From contig JBMOOM010000103.1 in the NCBI GenBank assembly GCA_049323275.1, positions 186,001 through 250,000 on the forward strand: 64,000 bases of DNA, in the 5' to 3' direction. Source of the stretch: Taklimakanibacter sp049323275 (lineage in GTDB: Bacteria > Pseudomonadota > Alphaproteobacteria > Rhizobiales > Aestuariivirgaceae). The notes under the pieces were generated by a model. It did no database searches. It saw only the letters and a list, made by a program, of their open reading frames with translations, and was not told the DNA's origin. This document shows, piece by piece, positions 17,181 through 24,959 of the stretch. The stretch's first letter is position 1; every line of letters starts with the position of its first letter. The translations under genes and the position numbers were made by a program.

Positions 17181-17202
17181 CGGCCGGAAGGAAGAGCGAC
17201 AC

Positions 17203-18615
17203 GTGTCTTCGCCAAGCCGTATCGGATCGCTTCTGACCAAGGGTAGCTTTTGGCGCATGCGCGAGGAGGCGAGCAGCGCGGCGCTTCTGCTCGGTCTTGG
17301 TCTTTTGCTGCTGGTCGCGGCTTTTTCCGTCTATCTCTCCTGGCAGACCGCCTATCGCAACGCGCAGGCGAGCGAAGCGAATGAGATCCGCGTCGCCAGC
17401 CTGGAACTTCTCAATGCGGTGCGTGCCGAGGAGATCGCGGCCAAGAATTTCGTCATCACCGGCGACGAGGCGGCCTTGTCCGTTCATGCGCGCGCCGAGG
17501 CGGCGCTGGGAGACAGGCTTGCCGACCTCGCCGCTCTGGCGGCCCGCTCCAGGCGTTATCTGGGCGTCGTCGAGGTGCTGCGGGATCGGCTCGCCGGCCG
17601 GGCCCAGCGTTTCGAGGGAGCGGTGAGCGCGCGCCGCGCCAGCGGCATCGACTTCGCCTACAATGCCGACTTCAACCGCGCCAATGAAGCTTCGCTCGCC
17701 GAGATCGAGCGGCTTCTGAACGAGACCGCCGGCAGCGCCACGATCAAGCAGGAGCTCAATCTGAGCGACAGCGAGAGCGGCCGCTGGTGGCTGACGGCGG
17801 GCTCGGTGGCCTCCTTCCTGTTGTCGGGCGCGCTTTGTGTCGGCGCGCTGTTCGGATTGCGCCGCAGGGTCAATCTGCTGAAGGCCAGCGAGCGTGTGCT
17901 GTCGGCGTTCAACACCCAGCTCGAAATGAGTGTGCGCCAGCGCACCGCCGAGCTCGAGACCGCCAAGGCCGAGATCCAGCGCGAGAAGGACCGTGCCGAG
18001 GCGCTGCTCGCCGATCTCAATCACCGCGTCGGCAACAGTCTGCAGATCGTCTCGTCGCTGCTCGGCATGCATGGCGCGCGCATCGAGAGCCAGGAGGCTC
18101 GCGAGATTCTGGAATCGGTGCGCGGCTGCGTTCACGCCATCGCCTCGGCGCAGCGGCGGGTGCGCCTCAGCGGCAGCAACGACGTCGTCGAGGTCAATCA
18201 GTTTCTCGACAGCCTCCTGCAGGATCTGCGCTCGGCCCTCGGCGGGGACGACCGCGTGTCGATTTCGCTGGCTGCCGACGAGGCGGTGGCGCCGAGCCAT
18301 GACGCCGTGAGCATGGGGGTGATCGTCACCGAGGCGATCAACAACGCCATCAAGCATGCCGGCAAGGGGCAGGTGGCGATCAAGGTGACGCTCGCGGCGA
18401 ACCGCGACAAGAAGCCGTTGCGTCTGACCATCGAGGATGATGGGGCCGGCTTCGAAGAGGGCAGCGGCAACAAAGGCGGGCTCGGCAGCCAGATCACCGA
18501 CGCCCTGTCGGCGAGCCTGCGCGCCAGCGTGAGCCGCGATCACGTGCAGCCGGCGGGTCCCCGCCGCGGAACCCGCATCCAGCTCGATTTCGGCAAGGAC
18601 GCGCTCGCCGCATAG
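17203..18615 (+). CDS. HisKA_2 sensor histidine kinase (PhyK-like)
   Basis: 470 residues from a GTG start with GGAAGGAAG before it. Two membrane segments (about 27-46 and 200-220) flank a periplasmic helical sensor resembling CHASE3. A coiled coil (VRQRTAELETAKAEIQREKD) leads into the HisKA_2 box LNHRVGNSLQIVSSLLG, with the phosphate-accepting His in NHRVGN, then N-box TEAINNAIKHA and EDDGAGF. Such kinases beside phyR usually phosphorylate PhyR. I infer this role from position and class. Confidence 0.88.
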   Translation: MSSPSRIGSLLTKGSFWRMREEASSAALLLGLGLLLLVAAFSVYLSWQTAYRNAQASEANEIRVASLELLNAVRAEEIAAKNFVITGDEAALSVHARAEAALGDRLADLAALAARSRRYLGVVEVLRDRLAGRAQRFEGAVSARRASGIDFAYNADFNRANEASLAEIERLLNETAGSATIKQELNLSDSESGRWWLTAGSVASFLLSGALCVGALFGLRRRVNLLKASERVLSAFNTQLEMSVRQRTAELETAKAEIQREKDRAEALLADLNHRVGNSLQIVSSLLGMHGARIESQEAREILESVRGCVHAIASAQRRVRLSGSNDVVEVNQFLDSLLQDLRSALGGDDRVSISLAADEAVAPSHDAVSMGVIVTEAINNAIKHAGKGQVAIKVTLAANRDKKPLRLTIEDDGAGFEEGSGNKGGLGSQITDALSASLRASVSRDHVQPAGPRRGTRIQLDFGKDALAA

Positions 18616-18633
18616 AGCGCGAACAAAAAATCT

Positions 18634-18658
18634 GAGCGCCGGTGGAATGCCGGCGCTC
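18634..18658. terminator. Bidirectional terminator hairpin
   Basis: Perfect 9-bp stem GAGCGCCGG/CCGGCGCTC with a 7-nt loop, between the convergent kinase and csbD genes. Its stem closely resembles the one after ecfG. Confidence 0.7.
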
Positions 18659-18684
18659 TGAAGGTGTCGATTCATACGAGCGGA

Positions 18685-18891
18685 TCAGAAGACCTTCCGA
18701 TCCTTTTCCCACAGCGTGACTTGTTTCTCTGCTTCATCGCGCGCGATTCCGTAGGTATTCTGGATGCGGCCGATCAGTTCCTCGCGGTTGCCGGCGATGA
18801 TGTCGAGATCGTCATTGGTGAGCTTGCCCCACTGCTGTTGGGCCTGACCCTTGAAGATCTTCCAATTGCCTTCGATGCGATCCCAATTCAT
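18685..18891 (-). CDS. CsbD family stress protein
   Basis: 68 residues. The family pattern is complete: MNWDRIEGNWKIFKGQAQQQ at the start, then WGKLTNDDLDIIAGNREEL and a terminal GIARDEAEKQV. CsbD proteins are abundant small stress proteins of unknown mechanism. The gene has AGGAGGACCCC before the ATG and an exact EcfG promoter 66 bp upstream, so it is a probable direct member of the regulon. Confidence 0.95.
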   Translation of the reverse strand: MNWDRIEGNWKIFKGQAQQQWGKLTNDDLDIIAGNREELIGRIQNTYGIARDEAEKQVTLWEKDRKVF

Positions 18892-18956
18892 GGGGTCCTC
18901 CTGTGCTGTGCGAGCTGCCGGTGATGAGCGAATCGAAATCGCCCGCTCCCGATATC

Positions 18957-18981
18957 AACGGGCCCGCGGCTTGATGGTTCC
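18957..18981 (-). promoter_or_regulatory. EcfG-type promoter of csbD
   Basis: Minus strand GGAAC (18977-18981), 16 bp, CGTT (18957-18960): exact consensus. Confidence 0.88.
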
Positions 18982-18985
18982 GCCT

Positions 18986-19948
18986 CTAGATCAGCTCGCT
19001 CTGCGGCATGGTGAGGCTGTAGCTGATGCCTTCCGGCGTGAAGGCGAGCTTGGCCTTGCCCTGCACCGATAGGGGCACGACTTCCTCGAGCAGCACGCGG
19101 CCGAAATGCCGCGTATTGGGCGGCGTGACCTTGGGACCGGCCTTTTCCGTCCACAGGATCTGGAACATGGCGCCGGAAGCCGTCTTGCGCGGCAAGGTCC
19201 AGCTGATCTCGACTTCGCCCGCATCGGTGGAAAGCGCGCCGAATTTGAGAGCATTGGCGGTCAGCTCGTAGAGGGCGAGCGCCACATGCTGCGCTGCCGA
19301 GGGCCTGAGCGAGACCTGGTCGCCCTTGTAATGCACGCGTTCTGCCGCCTTGCCGGCGAAAAGCAGCACCTGGGTGCGGATCAGCTCGCTCATCGCGGCG
19401 CCGCGCCAGTTTTCGTCGGTCAGAATGTCATGGGCGCGCGACAGCGACATGAGCCGCCCGGAGAAGCGCTGGTTGAACTCGTCGATGGTCGATGATGTCT
19501 GGCCGGTGCGGTTGGCAATGCCCTGGATGACCGCCAGCAGGTTCTTCGACCGGTGCGCCAGCTCGAGCAGCAGGACCCGCATATGATACTCGGTCTGCTT
19601 GCGCTCGCCGATATCGATCGCGGCACAGAGCAGGCCCTTGCGCGAGCGCGCCTTGCCGAGAGGGGCGATGCGCAATTCGAACCAGCGCGGCTTGCCGTCC
19701 ACCGGCATCTGGAATTCGACCGTCTGCGTTTCGCCGCTTTCCAGCGCTTTGCGCTTGGCGGGAACGATGATGTTCACGGTGTCGGCGGAAAAGACGTCCT
19801 CATCGCCCAGCCCGACGAATTGCGCCGGCAGATAGCCCGACGGCGGATTGTTCACCCACACATATTTGAGGTTTTTATCCTGATGGCAGAGCATCGCGCC
19901 GGAAAGATTGGCGGCGGCGGCAATATCGTCCGATGTCGCGGCCGTCAT
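18986..19948 (-). CDS. HWE-family sensor histidine kinase, soluble, with PAS domain
   Basis: 320 residues from ATG 19948; a GTG at 20032 would add 28 basic residues. No membrane segment. An N-terminal PAS-type domain (LKYVWVNNPPSGYLP, FELRIAPLG) is followed by the H-box LELAHRSKNLLAVIQGIANR and the HWE-type N-box ALYELTANALKFGALS. The late WTEKAGP is the family's WxE motif. The last base of csbD's promoter lies just before its stop, so csbD is transcribed from within its 3' end. It is a second candidate kinase for PhyR. Confidence 0.88.
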   Translation of the reverse strand: MTAATSDDIAAAANLSGAMLCHQDKNLKYVWVNNPPSGYLPAQFVGLGDEDVFSADTVNIIVPAKRKALESGETQTVEFQMPVDGKPRWFELRIAPLGKARSRKGLLCAAIDIGERKQTEYHMRVLLLELAHRSKNLLAVIQGIANRTGQTSSTIDEFNQRFSGRLMSLSRAHDILTDENWRGAAMSELIRTQVLLFAGKAAERVHYKGDQVSLRPSAAQHVALALYELTANALKFGALSTDAGEVEISWTLPRKTASGAMFQILWTEKAGPKVTPPNTRHFGRVLLEEVVPLSVQGKAKLAFTPEGISYSLTMPQSELI

Positions 19949-20094
19949 GACGGCGCGTTTCCGTTTTCCCGCTTTACTGCCCTTGGCCGTCTGTCGCACG
20001 ATGTTTGCTTGCAGCCTGTCACTGGAAAGCACGGCACACTACTCTATACGCATTCCCATACAAACCAATTTGTCTCTCGTCTTCCGGTGGAAAA

Positions 20095-20119
20095 GTCCGG
20101 CGGGACGCGCCCGCCGGAC
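20095..20119 (-). terminator. Rho-independent terminator of the PRC-barrel operon
   Basis: Perfect 10-bp stem GTCCGGCGGG/CCCGCCGGAC with a 5-nt loop, followed on the minus strand by TTTTCC, 9 bp after the PRC-barrel stop codon. Confidence 0.85.
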
Positions 20120-20127
20120 AAGCCAGC

Positions 20128-20724
20128 TTACTGCTGTGGTGTCGTTGTCGACCCGCCGGTGCTCGGCGTGGTGGGCGTGGTCGTATCGGGTGTCGGCGTC
20201 TTGACCATGAACAGGGTCTTGTCGAAGGCCGGAGCCTTCTCCAGTTCCTCTCGCGAGGCGGTGATGGTCAGCTTGATGGCATTGTTCTCGTCGCGCATCG
20301 CATTGATCTGATTGAGCGGGACCGCGACATCCTTTTCGCCCATGCCGAGGAAGCCGCCGACGCCGATGACGGCGGCCTGGATGGTGCCGTTACTGTCGAA
20401 GATCAGATCGTTGACGTCGCCGATATTCTCATCGCCCGCCGTATAGACGCTGCTGCCGATGACACGCGTCGCCAGCATCGCCTTGCTGGCATCGATGGTC
20501 AGGGCCGTATTCGTGTTCGCATCCGGAGCCGGGGCCGCCGGCTGCTGGGCCTGCGGCTGGGCCGGCTGGGTGGTCGAACAGCCTGGTGCCTGCGGATTGG
20601 CGGTGCAGTCCTGCTTCTGCTGCGTGTCCTGAGCAGGCTGCTGATCAGGTGTGGTCTGCGCAAAAGCGATCCCGCTCGCCATGAGAGCCGCGAGCGAGAT
20701 TGCCGGAAGGGCAAATCTCTTCAT
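20128..20724 (-). CDS. Exported PRC-barrel domain protein
   Basis: 198 residues. Signal peptide 1-22 ending in IAFA, then a low-complexity Gln/Pro/Thr stretch with a Cys pair to about 70, a PRC-barrel at about 80-145 (ATRVIGSSVYTAGDENIGDVNDL, VIGVGGFLGMGEKDVAVPL), and a Thr/Pro-rich tail. PRC-barrel proteins of this layout are common stress-induced periplasmic proteins in Rhizobiales. It overlaps the preceding gene by 4 nt and closes the transcript. Confidence 0.88.
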   Translation of the reverse strand: MKRFALPAISLAALMASGIAFAQTTPDQQPAQDTQQKQDCTANPQAPGCSTTQPAQPQAQQPAAPAPDANTNTALTIDASKAMLATRVIGSSVYTAGDENIGDVNDLIFDSNGTIQAAVIGVGGFLGMGEKDVAVPLNQINAMRDENNAIKLTITASREELEKAPAFDKTLFMVKTPTPDTTTPTTPSTGGSTTTPQQ

Positions 20725-21245
20725 GATTGAACTCCTTTGATCGTGGCCGTCACCGGGCTAACGCCTCTTCGCGGTCGAGGTTCCTTCGCCGGCTTACCAA
20801 GTCGTTTCCCGCGCTGGTGAATCTCTTGCTCGGCCTCCATGCCGGCGATCACCGAGGCGAGATCGAAGCCCTGACGGCGCGCATGTTCGGCAAGCTTGCG
20901 GTAATGGTCGCGGAAAGCATCGAGATTGTCTTGCGGCATGTTCTCGAGGTCGAGCAGGGCATTCTCGGCGATCTTGTTGGCGCGGATGAGCTCGTCGATC
21001 TTGATCTGCAGGGCTTCGGTGTCGCGGTTCTGCGAATTCTGCAGGATGAACACCATCAGGAAGGTGACGATCGTCGTCGCCGTATTGATGGTGAGCTGCC
21101 ACATGTCGGAATAGCCGAGGAGGGGGCCGGTGACCGCCCACAATAGGATCAGCGCTACGGCTGCCGCGAAGGTCGCTGGACTTCCGGCCTTGCGGGCGAC
21201 GAAGGTCGTCGCCTGCGCGAATTTCGTCTGGAGGGTTGCGTTCAT
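20721..21245 (-). CDS. Low-affinity iron permease family membrane protein
   Basis: 174 residues. The N-terminal half has two membrane segments (PATFAAAVALILLWAVTGPLLG and TINTATTIVTFLMVFILQN), with the QNSQNRDTEALQIKIDEL segment typical of this family. The C-terminus is charged and probably cytoplasmic. Despite the family name, iron transport by bacterial members is doubtful. Its start lies after a terminator-like hairpin, so it is probably read through from the EcfG promoter at 21563. Confidence 0.85.
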   Translation of the reverse strand: MNATLQTKFAQATTFVARKAGSPATFAAAVALILLWAVTGPLLGYSDMWQLTINTATTIVTFLMVFILQNSQNRDTEALQIKIDELIRANKIAENALLDLENMPQDNLDAFRDHYRKLAEHARRQGFDLASVIAGMEAEQEIHQRGKRLGKPAKEPRPRRGVSPVTATIKGVQS

Positions 21246-21261
21246 GGACGCGTGTGGAAAA

Positions 21262-21283
21262 GGAGCGCCGTTGCCGGCGCCCC
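21262..21283 (-). terminator. Leaky terminator within the stress operon
   Basis: GGGGCGCCG/CGGCGCTCC-type stem (one mismatch) with a 4-nt loop and a following TTTTCC on the minus strand, between the small gene at 21293 and the permease gene at 21245. Confidence 0.6.
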
Positions 21284-21292
21284 TCAGAATTG

Positions 21293-21493
21293 TTAGCGGC
21301 TCTGATCCGGCTGGCGGATCGGCTCGTCGCTGCCCTGCTGGCGATCCCGATTGGGATCGAACCCGCCCTGCTGTTTATTGCGGTCCGGATTCTCGGCCTG
21401 ATGCTGCTTCTGGCGTTGATCCTCCTGCTGCTTCTGACCCTGAACGTGCTTGGGGTCCTGCATCTTGGGATCTTGCGGATTACGATTGGTCAT
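21293..21493 (-). CDS. Small hydrophilic Gln/Asp-rich protein
   Basis: 66 residues from ATG 21493, chosen for the GGAG located 6 bp before it; a frame to 21577 would run across the EcfG promoter. No hydrophobic stretch. Composition is dominated by Gln, Asp, Asn, Pro, Lys and Arg, with runs such as GQKQQEDQRQKQHQ, so it is probably disordered, in the manner of hydrophilins. I do not recognise a family. An exact EcfG promoter lies 70 bp upstream. Confidence 0.75.
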   Translation of the reverse strand: MTNRNPQDPKMQDPKHVQGQKQQEDQRQKQHQAENPDRNKQQGGFDPNRDRQQGSDEPIRQPDQSR

Positions 21494-21562
21494 GATCGTC
21501 TCCATTTTCGGGAAAGAGGGGAGAGCATCCGGGCCGTCTCCGAGCCCGACGCTCGAAGGATC

Positions 21563-21587
21563 AACGCCAAGCGGCAAGGTTGGTTCC
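21563..21587 (-). promoter_or_regulatory. EcfG-type promoter of the stress operon
   Basis: Minus strand GGAAC (21583-21587), 16 bp, CGTT (21563-21566): exact consensus, reading into the gene at 21493. Confidence 0.88.
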
Positions 21588-21626
21588 TGTACTTTCCGGG
21601 AAAACGTGACAAGTCAGTGCCTTGGC

Positions 21627-21653
21627 GGAACTGCGCAGCTGCGGAATGGTTCC
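21627..21653. promoter_or_regulatory. Possible bidirectional EcfG-like promoter
   Basis: Near-palindrome. Minus strand: GGAAC (21649-21653), N16, AGTT (21629-21632). Plus strand: GGAAC (21627-21631), N16, GGTT (21648-21651). Both -10 boxes are one base off. It could add stress control to the operon at 21493 and to the ArsR gene at 21747. Confidence 0.35.
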
Positions 21654-21746
21654 CCGGAAATCGGTTATCGGCTCTGGCGGTTGGGTTGACAGAATGAGCA
21701 GGATCTTTATTTTGCCAAATAGCTAATTAGCTGATTGGGAGAATAA

Positions 21747-22055
21747 ATGGACCAGCTCAGCCTCACTTTTCGCGCTCTGGCGGATCCGACCCGCCGGGCC
21801 ATCCTGGCGCGCCTTGCCCAGGGCGAGGTCACCGTGAACGAGTTGGCGGAGCCCTTCGATCTGCGGCTTCCGACCGTTTCCAAGCATCTCAAGGTGCTGC
21901 AGCAGGCGGGCCTCGTCTCCCAGACCCGCCGCGCGCAATGGCGGCCCTGCCGGCTCGAGCCGGCGCCGCTGAAAGAGGTCTCCAAATGGATGTGGGACCA
22001 TCGCGCCTTCTGGGATGAGAGCTTCGACCGTCTCGACGAGTTCCTCTCGCGATGA
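21747..22055 (+). CDS. ArsR-family regulator paired with an SRPBCC protein
   Basis: 102 residues. Winged HTH: FRALADPTRRAILARLAQGEVTVNELAEPF, recognition LPTVSKHLKVLQQAGLV, wing TRRAQWRPCRLEP. The C-terminal W-rich helix (WMWDHRAFWDESFDRLDEFL) is typical of the ArsR type next to AHSA1/SRPBCC genes, not a metal-sensing site. It lies 29 bp before the SRPBCC gene in one operon. Confidence 0.92.
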   Translation: MDQLSLTFRALADPTRRAILARLAQGEVTVNELAEPFDLRLPTVSKHLKVLQQAGLVSQTRRAQWRPCRLEPAPLKEVSKWMWDHRAFWDESFDRLDEFLSR

Positions 22056-22084
22056 TTTTCAGGTCAACAAAGGAGTAGCGTTTG

Positions 22085-22555
22085 ATGAGTAAGACCGCGT
22101 TCATTGCCGAGCCGGGCAAGCAGGAGATCGTCTTGGTCCGCAAATTCGCGGCTCCGCGCGCCAAGGTGTTCAGCGCTTATGTCGATCCCGAGGCGATCCC
22201 GCAGTGGTGGGGACCGCGTATCCTGACGACGGTCGTCGACAAGCTCGAGCCGCGCCATGGCGGTCTGTGGCGCTATGTGCAGCGCGATCCGCAGGGCAAT
22301 GAGTTCGCGTTTCGCGGTGTATTCCATGAAGCCCGCGCGCCCGAACGGCTCGTCCGCACTTTCGAATTCGAGATGATGCCCGAGCATGTGCTGCTCGAGA
22401 CGGTCGATTTCGAGGAGGCCGGCAATGGCACGAAGGTGACGGCGCGCTCCGTCTTCCAGACGCTCGCGGCGCGTGACGGCATGGTGCAGTCGGGCGCCGA
22501 GGCCGGCGCCGTCGAGTCTTGGGAGCGCCTCGAGGATCTGCTCAGCGCCTCTTGA
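22085..22555 (+). CDS. SRPBCC (AHSA1-type) domain protein
   Basis: 156 residues from ATG 22085, with AAAGGAG before it. It has the AHSA1 layout: LVRKFAAPRAKVFSAYVDPEAIPQWWGP, GGLWRYVQRDPQGNEFAFRGVFHE, and the C-terminal helix GAVESWERLEDLL. The fold binds hydrophobic ligands; members are found as ArsR partners, and the ligand here is unknown. Its 3' end overlaps that of the convergent DMT gene by 14 bp. Confidence 0.9.
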   Translation: MSKTAFIAEPGKQEIVLVRKFAAPRAKVFSAYVDPEAIPQWWGPRILTTVVDKLEPRHGGLWRYVQRDPQGNEFAFRGVFHEARAPERLVRTFEFEMMPEHVLLETVDFEEAGNGTKVTARSVFQTLAARDGMVQSGAEAGAVESWERLEDLLSAS

Positions 22556-23393
22556 GCAGGATCAGCCCCGCAGCGATGATGAACCCGGCGCCGATGATCG
22601 TATAGGCGTCGGGTATTTCGCTGAAGGCGTAGTAGCCGATCAAAGCCGCGCCGATCAGCTCCAGATAGACGAGGGGCGCCAGCAGCGACGCCTCGGCGAA
22701 GCGGAAGGCGGCGATCGACATCATGTGGCTGAAGGCCGAGAACAGGCCGAGGCAGAGAAAGAAGCCGAAATCGTTCCAGTGCGGCATCGTCCATGTCGCG
22801 ACCGCCTGGGGCGTGAGCAGCAGGGTGCCGATCACGCATTGGAAGGCGAGCGTCTTGATCGGGTCGCTGCTTTGCGAGGCCCGGCGGGTGGCGATCAGAT
22901 AGAGCGCGAAACACAGGCCGGCGCCGAAAGCGAGCAGGATGCCCGGATTGAGAGCGGCGCCCGGTCGCAGGATGACGATGGCGCCGATGAAGCCCAGCGC
23001 CAGGCTGAGGCCCTTGGGCCAGGTCATGCGCTCCTTCAGGATGAAGATGGACAGGACCACCGCCACGATCGGACCGATGAAGAAGGCGCTGATGGCGGTG
23101 GCCAGCGGAATGCGCGCCAGCGCCAGGAAATAGAGCGTCATCGACAGGACCAGGAAGAAGGTGCGCAGCAGATGCGAGGCGCGCTTCTCGGCCGGGAAGA
23201 TCCGCCGTCCATTGCGCAGGAAGGCGATGGGCAGCACGATGAGACCCGCCACCGCATAACGCGCCCAGCCGAGGAAGAGTGGCGAATAGCCGGCGCTCAG
23301 ATATTTGGCGATGCCGTCGACAAGCGGGATCGACACCATCGCGGCGGCCATCAGCAGGATGCCGGTGGCTTGCCGTGAAGAAGAATCACTCAT
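22542..23393 (-). CDS. DMT/EamA family transporter
   Basis: 283 residues with ten predicted membrane segments in two EamA repeats (first near PLFLGWARYAVAGLIVLPIAF, second near FGAGLCFALYLIATR). It is an inner-membrane drug/metabolite exporter of unknown substrate. The RR/KK end at the C-terminus (LILLKRR) is cytoplasmic. The SDR gene lies 27 bp upstream on the same strand, so they may share a transcript. Confidence 0.9.
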   Translation of the reverse strand: MSDSSSRQATGILLMAAAMVSIPLVDGIAKYLSAGYSPLFLGWARYAVAGLIVLPIAFLRNGRRIFPAEKRASHLLRTFFLVLSMTLYFLALARIPLATAISAFFIGPIVAVVLSIFILKERMTWPKGLSLALGFIGAIVILRPGAALNPGILLAFGAGLCFALYLIATRRASQSSDPIKTLAFQCVIGTLLLTPQAVATWTMPHWNDFGFFLCLGLFSAFSHMMSIAAFRFAEASLLAPLVYLELIGAALIGYYAFSEIPDAYTIIGAGFIIAAGLILLKRR

Positions 23394-23420
23394 GCCAGTA
23401 CTACTGGCCCATATCCGGTC

Positions 23421-24329
23421 TCAGCGATAGCCGGTCGCGTCGGCAGGCTTGCCGGCATCCTGCACCTCAACGACATAGCGCCACGCATCGGGCCGCGATC
23501 CGTCGAGATCGGTGAAGCCATAGACCTGCGCCATGCCACCGCTCGACAGCGACTGGCCGTTGAAGCGCGCTTTGTCGGGATCGGCGGCAAGAGCGGCGAC
23601 CGCGCGGCCGACGAAGCGCGGCGTTTCGGAGATGATGAAATGCGGCTGGATCTTCGTCGCGTCGCGCCAGTTCGCCTCCGAGACCTGATACGCCTCCAGC
23701 ATCATTTCCGAGCGCAGCCAGCCGGGCGTGATCGAAACGGAGGTCGCGCCATGGGGCGCCAGGTCTTTGGCATGTGCCCAGGCCATGCGGTTCACCGCCA
23801 CCTTGGCGAGATCATAGAAGGGCGACAGCCGGTAGTGCTGCGCATTGTAGTCCGCCGTCCCGTCCGTCACCTCGACGAGAAGTCCTCCCTTGCGCTCGAT
23901 GAGCAGAGGCAGGGCATGATGCGCGGTGATGAGATGCGTGTCTATGCCACGGCGCAGCAGCGTGAGGCCGTTTTCGAGATTATGGTCCCAAACCGGCTTG
24001 TTCCATTCGAACAGGTGCTCGCCGCCCCATATGTCGTTCACCAATATGTCGAGGCGGCCCTGTTCGGCGCGGATGCGGCGCACCAGCGCCGCGACTTCGG
24101 TGGCAACGAGGTGATCGACCTGGACGGCAATACCCTCGCCGCCGGCTGCCCTGACGAGGTCCGCCGTTTCCTCGATGGTCTCGGGGCGCCGGTAATCCGA
24201 TGGCTGCTGGCGCGTCGAGCGGCCCGTCACATAGACAGTGGCGCCGGCGGCGCCGAGCTCGACCGCGATGCCGCGTCCGGCGCCTCTTGTAGCCCCGGCC
24301 ACGAGGGCGATCTTTCCCTGCAAGCTCAT
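23421..24329 (-). CDS. SDR-family oxidoreductase
   Basis: 302 residues from ATG 24329. Cofactor motif GATRGAGRGIA near the N-terminus and YVTGRSTRQQ (NADP-type basic residues); a VNDIWGGEHLFEW segment replaces the usual NNAG; catalytic Tyr/Lys in FYDLAKVAV. The C-terminal LAADPDKARFNGQSLSSGG is typical of the long plant-DHRS1-like SDRs. It is divergent from a TetR gene with repeats between them. Confidence 0.9.
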   Translation of the reverse strand: MSLQGKIALVAGATRGAGRGIAVELGAAGATVYVTGRSTRQQPSDYRRPETIEETADLVRAAGGEGIAVQVDHLVATEVAALVRRIRAEQGRLDILVNDIWGGEHLFEWNKPVWDHNLENGLTLLRRGIDTHLITAHHALPLLIERKGGLLVEVTDGTADYNAQHYRLSPFYDLAKVAVNRMAWAHAKDLAPHGATSVSITPGWLRSEMMLEAYQVSEANWRDATKIQPHFIISETPRFVGRAVAALAADPDKARFNGQSLSSGGMAQVYGFTDLDGSRPDAWRYVVEVQDAGKPADATGYR

Positions 24330-24357
24330 CGAATACTCCACGAACAAGGTCTGGCTT

Positions 24358-24385
24358 GTTTATAAATGATCGTTCGTTTATAAAT
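24358..24385. promoter_or_regulatory. Direct repeats, probable TetR operator
   Basis: GTTTATAAAT occurs at 24358-24367 and again at 24376-24385, 18 bp apart, in the 66-bp gap between divergent SDR and TetR genes. Each copy contains palindromic TTTATAAA. Probably bound by the adjacent TetR protein. Confidence 0.6.
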
Positions 24386-24395
24386 AAGAGTCAAG

Positions 24396-24959
24396 ATGCC
24401 GAGACCGAAGACCCGCACCGACACCGATATTCTGGATGAAGCGCACAGGCTCCTGCACGCGGAAGGACCGGATGCGCTCACCTTCGCCAGGCTCGCGCAT
24501 TATTGCGGCCTCGCCCCCGCCACGCTGGTGCAGCGCTTCAAGAGCAAGGACGGCCTGAAGCAGGCGGCCTTGCTCCATGCGTGGGACAAGCTTGACGCCT
24601 TGACCGCCGAGCTCGCGGCTGAGGCGCCGAAGACGCCGGCCGGCGCCATCAGGCTCCTGAGCGCCTTGTCGGGCGGTTATGGCGGCATCGAAGCCTATGC
24701 CCGAGGTCTTCTCGTCCTGCGCGAGGATCTGAGCGATCCCGTCCTCAGGGCGCGTGGCGCCGTCTGGCGGCGCGCGCTCTCGAAAGCCCTCGATCGATGC
24801 TTTGCCACCACTCCCGGAACGCCCAAGGACATGGGTCTCCTCACTGCATCGCACTGGCAGGGGTCGCTGCTCTGGTGGGGTTTTGAACCGGCGGGCGATA
24901 TGCGGCGCTATGTCGAGGCGAGCCTCAGGCGCTTCATCGCGGCGATGTTGAGGAACTAG
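24396..24959 (+). CDS. TetR family regulator
   Basis: 187 residues. HTH: ILDEAHRLLHAEGPDALTFARLAHYCGLAPATLVQRFKSKDGL. The ligand domain is not assignable. The C-terminus (GDMRRYVEASLRRFIAAML) is a helix. Divergent from the SDR gene and probably its repressor. Its stop overlaps the ligD stop by 4 bp. Confidence 0.88.
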   Translation: MPRPKTRTDTDILDEAHRLLHAEGPDALTFARLAHYCGLAPATLVQRFKSKDGLKQAALLHAWDKLDALTAELAAEAPKTPAGAIRLLSALSGGYGGIEAYARGLLVLREDLSDPVLRARGAVWRRALSKALDRCFATTPGTPKDMGLLTASHWQGSLLWWGFEPAGDMRRYVEASLRRFIAAMLRN

